From Gossypium raimondii (lineage: Eukaryota > Streptophyta > Magnoliopsida > Malvales > Malvaceae), in the NCBI RefSeq assembly GCF_025698545.1, contig NC_068569.1, forward strand, positions 19,654,001 to 19,718,000: 64,000 bases of DNA, given 5' to 3'. The position numbers and the translations under genes are program-made. This document shows positions 54,860 to 64,000 of the stretch, piece by piece. Every line of letters begins with the position of its first letter. Position 1 is the stretch's first letter. Under the pieces are notes generated by a model, which saw only the letters and a program-made list of their open reading frames with translations, was not told the DNA's origin and made no database searches.

Positions 54860-57612
54860 TGTAACAATTCGCTAGTCACGGGTGTCGAAAAGTGCATTTC
54901 TGAGACTCCGTTATAGTAAATTAGACTCGTAAATATTTATTAAAAATATTTACGACATTAGTTGTTTAGTTAATTAGATTTTGGTTAGGTGAAATTGCAT
55001 GAATTAAGAGTAATTAGGTAAAAGGATTAAATTGCATAAAGAGTAAAAGTTGAATTATAGATTAAAGAAAAATTAAAGGGACTAAAGAAGCAATTATACC
55101 ATTGGCATTAAATGAGGCGGCATAAAATTAAAACATGTGTAAAATTTAATATATATTATAATAAAATATATTTACTTAACATTTAAGTATATATATTATA
55201 ATAATATATAATAAAAACAAATAAATAAATAATAAATAGATAAAATAAATAGAAAAGAAATAGAGATAGAAACGAAAACAGAAAGGGAAAGAAAGAAAGG
55301 AGAAATTAGGGTTTCAAATTTCAAAGCTCAATTGGTGAGTTAATTTAGTCTTTTTTGTAATTTTATATTTTTAGAATTTCGTATTAAATACTACCCGACT
55401 CATGTCAAAATTTTAGAAATTATTAAGTTTTTAAGTGTTGTTTATGTTGAATAATTTTAGTATTAGGGATTAAATTGATAGATTTTAAGTTAGAAATGAA
55501 AAAGGATTGAATTGTAGAATAAATTGTAAATTTTGAGTAATAGGGACTAAATTGTGAAAATTTTGAAATTTAGGAATTTAAATGAAATTAGGGAGTTAAA
55601 TTTAGTTTAAAGTAGAATTTGTATGAAAATATAAGATTGATTGTGAAGAAATAAAGTTAGTCTCGGTTTATGGACTAAATTAGAATTTAGGCAAATATTG
55701 AGTAAAAATTGAAATATTAAATATGAGATTAAATTGCGTTATATTGATGAATTTTAATTGTTTTAATTCTGTAGCTAACGTCGTACCGGAATCCTCGACT
55801 AAAAAGGGAAAAGATAAAGTCGACAAGGAATAGCTCGGAATTTTTGGTTTGTATTTCTATAATCCAAATCTAATTATTAATTGTTGTATTTTGATTAAAT
55901 GTTATGGTAAGTGATTAAGGTGAGAATTATTGTGTTTTACAATTGAAATGGATTTATTTAGTATGTGATGAATTTATTGAATTTATATTGATTGAATTGG
56001 TATATATATATTGAGTATATTGATTATTTGAAATGAAATGAATATTGGTTGTATTTGGAAAGTGAATTGAAACTCTATTAACTGTATCAGGTTGAGTCGG
56101 ATATAGATGGTATGCCATATGATTGGAAGAGTTCAGGGATTTCTTCGACTTCGAGTCAGTGAGACACTGGGTGTCAATTTACTACTCTGGATTAATTCGA
56201 TAAGGCACGGGGTGCCAATTTACTTCGGTTTAGCTGATGAGACACTGGGTGTCAATTTATTACTTCGAATTATCCGATGAGGCACTGGGTGCCAAACTGG
56301 TGTGTTTTGGTTGGATCCGTGTATCCGTCCGAGTCCGAGTTGTGTTAATAAGGGTAAATGAATAATAAAGTTTTATAATCGATATTGAAATGACATGGTA
56401 TGTGGAATGAAAATGGGCCGTTGAATTGAAATATGGATTGAGACACGTGAATTGTGTATTCATGAATTGCATATGGAATGAACAATATTGTTGCTTTAAT
56501 GATATGTGTATCATATTGTGAAAAGCTATTATATAACAAATGATGAGAATTGAGTATGGTATGAATGATGTATTTATGAAGTGAAAATTTGAATGACTAA
56601 TGTTATTGTATAAATTAATGTGGTTTTTAATATTCAATTTTACTTATAATTAAAATGTACATATTATATTATCTTTTGTCTATAAATATTCAGATTATAG
56701 AAATACCACTGAGTTTTTACTCAGTGTACAGTTTTGTTTTCCGTGCGTAGGTTAAGTACTAAATTTTGATCGTCGATTCAGCATTCAACAATGATCTCGA
56801 ACTCAAACGTGGTGATGTTTTTTCATTTGTGTCGGCATATACCTAGAGTGTCTAAATATTAATAATTTTGTGGATTGATTTTAAATAAGATTATAAGTTA
56901 ATATTTTTTGGTTATACACATATAAATATGTGTTTATATTTGAGGTCATATTATGACATGTTTTAAATTATTGCGTAAATGAACATGATATAGGCAACAT
57001 TAGGTTGAATTTGGTATCTTTACAAATTTGATTTGAATGATGTTTAAATTAATATGTTTTGATAATATAATTGTGGTACCTATGAGGGTACATTGGTTAG
57101 ACATCTAGGTTGATTATTTTGACATGTTTTGAAGATATTTGATTTTGTTTCGAATTGGTTGAACAATTGATTTTTTAGTTGTTTAATATTCAAGATTGTA
57201 GGGAATGGTAAACTTGATGTTTAAGGTTCATTTTGAGTCCACACGGCCAGACACATGGGCATGTGACTGGACCGTGTGAGACACACGGCTAACACATGAG
57301 CGTGTGGTTTGACCGTGTGTCCCCTGCAACTTTAAAATTTCAAAACAAAATGCTCAGGTATTTTCACACGGGCGTGTGTCCCCCTATTTCTTTGAAAAAT
57401 TTTGATGTTTTCGGAAAAATTTTCTGAGTACTCGGTTTAGTCCCGATTTGTTTCTAACATATATTTTAGGCCTCGATGGCTCATATAAGGGACAATATGA
57501 TTGATTTATGACATGTATGTTAAATAATATGTAATGTCTATTTTTGATATAAAAAGTCCGGTAATGCTCTGTAACCCTGTTTCAGCGACAGATAAGGGTT
57601 AGGGGTGTTACA
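54860..57612 (+). mobile_element. Solo LTR, TGTAACAATTCG...GGGTGTTACA family
   Basis: Begins TGTAACAATTCGCTAGTCAC and ends TTAGGGGTGTTACA, with perfect ACAAT duplications. Internal sequence differs from the other three long LTRs, but the end (ggtaatgctctgtaacc onward) is related. It includes a leader-like acgaaaacagaaagggaaag near 55270 and an array of gaggcactgggtgcca units (56150-56300). Near the 3' end are cacacggcc and ggccgtgtg-like inverted motifs (57240-57380) typical of Malvaceae gypsy LTRs. No PBS or genes adjoin. Confidence 0.88.
56155..56300 (+). repeat. Tandem array of ~60-bp units in the solo LTR
   Basis: Four units containing gagacactgggtgtcaattt or gaggcactgggtgcca lie in direct orientation, about 45-60 bases apart. 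Confidence 0.75.
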
Positions 57613-57617
57613 ACAAT

Positions 57618-60600
57618 AATATCTTATAATTTTTTTTTCTATTTTAAATTGTTTTAATAAATTATGTGCAATGAATCATAATAAACAAGAAATAATTAAA
57701 TTTTATATTAGAAACATAGTTATTGAGTATTATTATAAAATATCATTCATCAATATAACCATGACTCATTCTATGTATATGTTCTTCAGATGTCTTTAGT
57801 TATTTTATATCATATTTAATTATTTTTCATATCATATTATAAATTTTATGTCATAGTTTATGCGATTGTCCTCATCATTTTGTCTTTTTTTTTTTAACTA
57901 ACATAGGATTTGTTAGTTTAATTGTAAGGATGCTTTTTTTCTTTTTGATAAATTACAATAATAATATAAATCCCTATTAATAATGCGGTTAGTGTAATTC
58001 AATCTCAGACCATACTTAAAACGATGAATACTCCAACTATGATGACCAACACATGGATTTTAAAACTATAATGGCCCATCATTCAATCACCATTGGCATT
58101 AAGGCATCCCATGCTTAGTCAAATTAGCTTTATTAATAAGATAGAGATGAAGTCCTTTTTATATTCTAATTTTAAAAGATCTTTCAATACAACTAACAAT
58201 TAGAAATACATGTGGTTGACATGATTTATGCAAACCAGTTAAAATATTCTACACATATATCTATGTGTTTAGTATTCATTAGGTATAAGCATATACCTCC
58301 AGAATTATGTGGCAAGTAAAAACAAAAAACAGTAAGCCTTAGCCACTACTTTTTTTTTTCTTTACTAATTTTAAATTTTTTCTCGTCTTTTTTTTTTCCA
58401 TAAGTGGATTAACAAACAAAATAAATAAATACTTTCCCTCCACTACAATGTAGGAACCGTCCACCATGACTTTTGGCCAAACTTTTATATTGGCGTAAGA
58501 ACATTCCAAATTTATTTTTGACCAAAAATTATTATTTTAATTAAAATATAAAAGAACGTCCATGTGATGGTCTGATAGTTAAAATGTTCAGTATTTTAAC
58601 TGTGGTCTTAATTTGAGTAGTATTAATTATATTTATTATTTAGATTTTATCCTATTATTATAATTTATATATATAAGGAGGAAAGTCTTAATTAAAATTG
58701 CCTACCAAGATACAAAAAGGTGAAATGAAAATGACAAAAACTTCAAAAATTGGTACCGTCAATTGCACTACCTATTTTGTAATTGGGTGGACATGACGTG
58801 GGAATTTCCATAATCAACTTTTTATTGGATTCTTTATAAGTGATTCCGAAGAAGGAATTTTTTAATGTGATAGTAAAATAATTCACATAATTGTGTGCCC
58901 AATATTAACTCAAGTGAAATTAAGATCCTCAAAGATTTTGTTCAATTAAGAAAATTTCAATCACGTCGTAATTTGGGACTGCAATCTTTTTTCTTTTGCC
59001 AATCCGATTGATGAATTAAAATCGGACTTGAATGAAATTTGTTTGAAGATTATACACTTCTTTGAGAAATTGATTAATATCGAAAGATCTTGTTTAGGTT
59101 TTTTTTTCAATAAAAAATATCAACTGCAATGAATAGGCCACAAGTCTAAAAGACAAATACAATAATGAAAGTCCAAGGACTAAAGCTCCCAAAAACCGTA
59201 ATAGTCGCATTCTATCGCCACCTTATAAAGGAGGAGGGGGAGAGGGTAACGGCAAAAATCAAGCACAATATCATTATAATTTGGAAATAACCCAATACAC
59301 ATTCTCAATGCAAAACTTCAACACAATAATGATAGTATCAAAATCTATAAAAATAAAAGAAAAATATAGGTTAAGAATTTACTTGTAAGCTTAACAATGG
59401 AATTTGCCATTGCTCACAAAACCACTACTCGCAAATACCTTAAAAGAAGCTTTAAAATCGCACTCAACCTAAAAAGATTAAATGCGACACACTACAAACC
59501 CTAATTGATATGGTACAATGAACACGAACAGTGCCCACAAAACCCTAAAAAGAACTATGGGGAAAAAAGACTAAAATATGTAGTCTTTAAATATTATAGA
59601 GGAGCAATCTTAAAGATTTTAGATCATGAATTAACTTATAATATTTTAAGATTAATTTAGGATCAATTTTACAGCTTGATGCAGCATAGAAGTAAGATAC
59701 AAGTGAATTAGTTAAAAATTACAAGAGAGCTTTATTTCTTTATCTTTAAGTATTCTTTAAGATACATATTTTTAACATTTATTTTGTACATAAATTTTAT
59801 ATAATTTAGCACTTAATTCATTATTTTCCATATAAGTATAATTATTATCTATTGTATCAAAAACAAACGAATATGAGTTATGACACAAAACAAAAATTTT
59901 AGGATGGTTAATTATTATTTCTATTTAACTTGTTTATTTTTATGTTTAATTAATTATTATATATATGGAATAGAAAGGGAGGCGTTTTACTGCCACTAAA
60001 ACCTTTTTATTTTAATTAAATTTTTCTATGTTATTTTTATTTTATTTTTCTTCAATTTAAGGGTAAATAATTTTCATCTAATTTTTAGGTTGATAATTAA
60101 TTCAGTATTTGAATGTCGAAATTTTAAATTCGCACTTAATATATTCTTTTAATTTTCTAATTTAAGAAACAGATTCAGTCATTTCAGCATTCCGTCCAAT
60201 ATTAAATTACATGTCTTAAAAATATTTGAAACCTATAATTCATTATGTATAGGGTGGTGTGGAGACAATTCGACCCTCCCACAAAACAAATCTTGCTTTT
60301 TCTTTGGTTTGGCAATTGTGAAATGGATGCACTTTATTTCCAATCTCAACTTAACATTAGTATTAATTAATTACTCTAAATTAAAGCTTCATCATAGAGA
60401 CTTGTTGGAGCCTCAACCTCTCAATAGGATGGAGATTAAAAAAAAAAGTCTAAGTTGATAATATTATGGATAATTTGACATTATTTTATTAAGATTGCAA
60501 TTAAACCTTAATGAAAAAATATAGGCATAAATACTTTTTTTGTCTGAAATTAGTACTTGAATGTTTTTTTTTCTGTAAATTATCTTCGTATTTTTAGGAC

Positions 60601-60924
60601 ACACGCACGGTACTATAAGATTATAACGCATGTCAATGATGACATTTGTTAAAAAATATTAACTAAAAATTCTATAAAAATATTTGATGAATTTTAAAAA
60701 ATGAAATAATGTGTATATAAAATAAGATATATTAAGAATTATGAAAATTAAATAAAAATAAAATATGCAATTATACATATCTATTTAAATTAAAATTTCT
60801 TAAAATCCTTATCTTCCAAAGGAACACAATGTTGAAGTTGTGAAAATCCAGAAGCCAAATCAATTGGAACCAACTATTCTGGAATCACTAAGATTCATCT
60901 CAACTTTATGTTGCTTTATATGAT
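57618..60924. other. AT-rich intergenic DNA, possible minor repeats
   Basis: No gene recognised in 3.3 kb. Bases 59110-59580 are less AT-rich and resemble decayed retroelement sequence on the minus strand, but no domain can be named. Confidence 0.35.
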
Positions 60925-61330
60925 TTTTTTAAAGAGAAAATTCATTAGTTCATGAATTAGACTATACAATTAAGGTAAAAGAAAAAACAACAAATGCTCT
61001 TTAGTGGCAATGAAGGACAAGCTCCATCAATATGAAAAATGTTTCAGTTTTAGCGTAAATAGAATATTACAACATATTGACAATTGACTTTGTCACAACT
61101 CAAGCACGGTATATCTGGATTGACTGCAAGCAACTACCACAATAAGAAAATAAATCCAAGATGGTCCAAAACGGCGAGCAGGTAAAAACAACAAAAGAAT
61201 CGAGCACCCACCAATCTGAAGAGGATAAGAACAAAACTATTCCTAAAATCTCTTGTAAAAGTAATACTATATGCATAAGCAAGATTAAAATACCTCCTAC
61301 GTCTTTTATGCCTCGTGCGATTATGAAAAT
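60925..61330 (+). repeat. Dispersed repeat family, copy B
   Basis: Related to 53545-53935, same orientation, more diverged: gacaagctccatcaatatg, ttgactttgtcacaactcaa and aaagaatcgagcacccacca align with that copy. Confidence 0.7.
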
Positions 61331-61405
61331 AGCATAATCGCAATATCACTAAGAACAACAATTATGTAACATCCAATCTCATTAATAATTTCAAAATTTT
61401 AAGAG

Positions 61406-61543
61406 TGAGTTTGGATGAACGGTGTGTTTACTTGCGGTTAGTGTAAAAACAGCGGTGGCGGTGATATTAGATACTGTAGCGTGAGACAAAAAGTAAGCTA
61501 AACGCACCGCACCGCACCGCACCCAGTCACCCATCCAAACCCA
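61406..61543. mobile_element. MITE with GGTTTGGATG-type terminal inverted repeats
   Basis: The left end gagtttggatgaacggtg pairs with the inverted right end gggtttggatgggtgac. The interior is GC-rich (agcggtggcggtg; cgcaccgcaccgcacc), unlike the flanks, and codes for nothing. The flank duplication was not settled. Confidence 0.75.
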
Positions 61544-61544
61544 T

Positions 61545-63200
61545 CATAAGTCTTGAATCTGATCACATTTAAATCATACCTTGATTTGATCTAAATTGGA
61601 TTTGACTAGAAAAAACAATCATACGATGAGGAATCCACATTGGGTCCTCTTTCGTCTATAAATCATCATTTCTGAGTAAATTTTCACACACAATGTGAAT
61701 CACTTTCATTTTAGAAACGCTTTCTTATAACTTAGCTTTTACAACAATTATATTATATAATATATGTAAAATGTATTTTATACATAATATATAACCTAAC
61801 TTTTATAATATGTGCAAAGTTAACGATATTTAGATTTATTAAAGGAACAATTTTGACCGATCAACTAATGACAAGTGATATTAATTGATTTATTAAGAGC
61901 GTAATTTTTAGATTTTTTAATTTTACAAAACAATAATTTTTTAAGATAAGAATTTTAAAATCATATTTAAAAAGTGTATTAATTTACAAATTAAATTTTA
62001 AATATTGAGCAAAAATAAATTTTAAGTATAAAAGTTTTAGATGTACTTGTTTATACTATATGTTTCTTTTTCAAAAATATTTTAGAAACAAAAGTAAAAA
62101 TATAAAATATGTAATTAAATCATTTTAATATTTTGTTTTAATACATTTTAAAAGGAGAATGTTTAAATTTATATTTTTTGAAAGGTTTAAAATTCTATTT
62201 TTAAACATTAGCAACTAGTTTTAAAAACAACTTATTAGTTAAAATAAAATAGAATAAATAGTTAATAAATATATTTTAATTTAAAAATAATTTTCATACT
62301 TTTAAAAATTAAATTTAATTTGTATTGAAAATGAAATTTTGTTATAATTTTTTAGTAAAGTTAAAAGTTTTTGAATTAATGCACATACAATATTAAACAT
62401 TTTAAAAGTAGAAGTATTAAAATTTTAGGGTCCATTAATCCAAATAAAAACAAAAATAAGAAAAAATATTTGTACTTAATTTAACTTTATTATTAAAATT
62501 TTTTAACTTTAATGTTTAAGGTAGTATACGAGGTTTTTTAATTAGACACTTGAATTCTTTTTACTCACGAAGCTCTTAAGTTTGACTTTAATATTTAATT
62601 TGGTATTTAAACTTTTTGTCTCGATTAAGTATTTACATTTTTAATTAGAGTACACATGTCAAATATTCATTAAGCCACATGATATCGCTTAGTCTGAGTA
62701 TCAAATTGGACATTGAAACTAAACTCGGATACCAAATGATATATTAACCTTAAAAACAATAAAGAATTCTTGCTAATAATATTTTTAAAGTATTATTCTA
62801 AAATCATCCCTAATAAATTAAAAATAAAATTATTATTTGGTATACCGACAGTGTATTTTTTATTCCATAAGTAGCCTTAAAAATTGTTATGTGTCTACTT
62901 TTTAAAATATTTAATATTTAATATTTTACTATAACTTTATAGGGACACTTCTCTTATTTATGGAATCAAAAACTCGAAAGAGAATGTTGTAAATAATTTC
63001 TCTTAAAATAAAAAATAAAATGAGGAGGATTGGCATAGTATCCATGACCATCAAAATTTTGATTTAGAGGATTTAGAAGCGTTAAAGTACATTTTAACTC
63101 ACAATTTCTAGATTATTATTTTATTATTAAAAACTAAAATATTAATTACTTTTAAAAGGTATGTCAAAACCACTGGGTAGCACAACTCTGAAGTAACAGA
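61545..63200. other. AT-rich intergenic DNA
   Basis: No gene recognised. Bases 62500-62760 contain inverted text (tttggtatttaaac; taccaaatgatat) and may be a decayed foldback repeat. Confidence 0.4.
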
Positions 63201-63459
63201 ACACCAAACCCAAGCGTCTCTAATCACGACAACTTATCACCTCATAATCTGACACGTGTTGCGAGATCTACCTATCCTAACTCCACACCCAACTCCACGC
63301 GCTCTTTTTTTTCCTTCCCCAAGGGTCCGAAAGAAAACGAGGGAAAATATAAATAAGAGAAAAGGAAAAGAAACTGAGAGAGAAAGAAAGTGAAAGAAAA
63401 GGAAAATAAAAGGAAAATAAAAAGAAAAGGGAGAAGAAAGAGGGAAGACAAAGGAATCG

Positions 63460-63781
63460 ATTGTCGGCGCCCCATGTTTCCGCCGACCAATCTTCATTTC
63501 ATTATCTCTTCCACCTCCACACACTCCTTCTCTCTCTATTAAAAACAATTTCTTTTCTCTCTCTCTCTCGAAACTTCTTTTAAAACCCTAACCTTTCTTT
63601 TTCCCTTTGTTTTTTTTTTCTTTTTTTTTCGGTGCCTTCCTAATATTTTTTTGAACTAATTGGAAGTTATCCGAGTTTTTATTTGATCTAGGGTTATAAT
63701 TTTCTTTCGTTTTTTTGTCAAATTAATTTTCGTTTTCGTTTTTTTTTTGGGGTTTTATTTGAAGTTTTAATTAGAAAAATT
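63460..63781 (+). promoter_or_regulatory. Pyrimidine-rich promoter/5' leader of the terminal gene
   Basis: A long C/T tract (ctctccacctccacacactc, then repeated tctc and ttttttctttt at 63545-63640) and aaaaccctaacc are typical of plant leaders next to transcription starts. An intron in the leader is possible. Long frames on the minus strand here are shadows of the C/T tract. Confidence 0.5.
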
Positions 63782-63896
63782 ATGAGGAGAGGTAGCGGCG
63801 TTGTGGAGTCGTCTGTTATTGTTGAGAGGGTTGACGATGTTGATAAGGAGAAGAAGAAAAAACGACGATCTAATCGTCGATCCAAACATAACTCAG
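63782..63896 (+). CDS. First coding exon of a gene running off the window (basic N-terminus)
   Basis: ATG at 63782 after a pyrimidine-rich leader opens MRRGSGVVESSVIVERVDDV, then a Lys/Arg-rich stretch (DKEKKKKRRSNRRSKHN), and the exon ends CTCAG|GTGTTT, a good donor. The open frame continues into intron-like sequence to 63991, but codon content changes there. A short acidic-then-basic start of this kind resembles plant DIS3-like exonuclease 2 (SOV) proteins, but that is a weak recollection and 38 residues are not enough to name it. The basic cluster could be a nuclear or RNA-binding segment. Confidence 0.55.
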
Positions 63897-64000
63897 GTGT
63901 TTTTCATATTACTGCACTAAATTTTCCTGATAAAAGCCTAATTCTGTATATTCAAACTGAGTTTTTGGTGATGTTACTTGCTATTTATTAGAACTTAGTG

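Noticed and set aside
56260..56637. 125-codon minus-strand frame
   Set aside because: It lies in the solo LTR, antisense to the repeat array, with His/Ile/Ser-rich low-complexity content.
63237..63548. 103-codon minus-strand frame rich in Phe/Ser/Leu
   Set aside because: It comes from reading the A/G- and C/T-rich tracts near the leader in reverse; no domain is visible.
1..64000. CRISPR arrays, bacterial operons, or organelle inserts
   Set aside because: Repeats lack regular unique spacers, the genes have spliceosomal introns, and no long stretch resembled plastid or mitochondrial genes. tRNA genes could not be searched reliably by eye.

Overview
This is nuclear DNA from a flowering plant. 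Its introns are GT-AG, it is AT-rich and dense in retrotransposons, and its genes are typical eudicot genes. LTR families ending in GGTGTTACA, and LTR text with repeated CACACGG/CGTGTG motifs (57240-57380), resemble cotton (Gossypium) or another Malvaceae genome. That placement is an inference, not a database result.

Only five ordinary host genes are visible: a cold-shock-domain/zinc-knuckle RNA-binding protein (1321-1878, +); a three-exon flavonol-synthase-like 2-oxoglutarate dioxygenase (4937-6406, -); a four-exon selenoprotein K homologue with Cys in place of Sec (29726-31390, -); an intronless G-type lectin receptor kinase (43939-46575, -); and the first coding exon of a gene that leaves the window (63782-63896, +). 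A probable ERF fragment without its AP2 domain lies at 9451-9759.

Most of the rest is mobile DNA, much of it nested, with several boundaries fixed by target-site duplications (TSDs). A deletion-derivative Copia element (11984-14370, TSD AAATT) sits in an older LTR. A 9.7-kb Mutator-like element, MULE (16682-26373, 9-bp TSD CTAATATAA), has long terminal inverted repeats and a three-exon transposase gene. A four-exon plant-mobile-domain (PMD) gene converges on the transposase, and a telomere-like minisatellite lies between their 3' ends. Inside this MULE are a small inverted-repeat element and a 2.3-kb solo LTR (23120-25444, TSD AAAAA) in PMD intron 1. Further on are a split foldback element (26481-28330), a full-length but probably recombinant LTR (33764-37458), a gag-only LTR element (37729-41167, TSD CTTAC), two more solo LTRs (41186-43705, TSD ATACG; 54860-57612, TSD ACAAT), a PIF/Harbinger relic (48190-49773, TSD TTA) and three non-LTR (LINE) RNase H/RT remnants.

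The most interesting object is the MULE: its two genes, symmetrical GC-rich subterminal palindromes, 123-bp direct repeats before the transposase and telomere-like tract form one composite unit. This copy is inactive: its transposase lacks the C-terminus and both genes carry in-frame stops.
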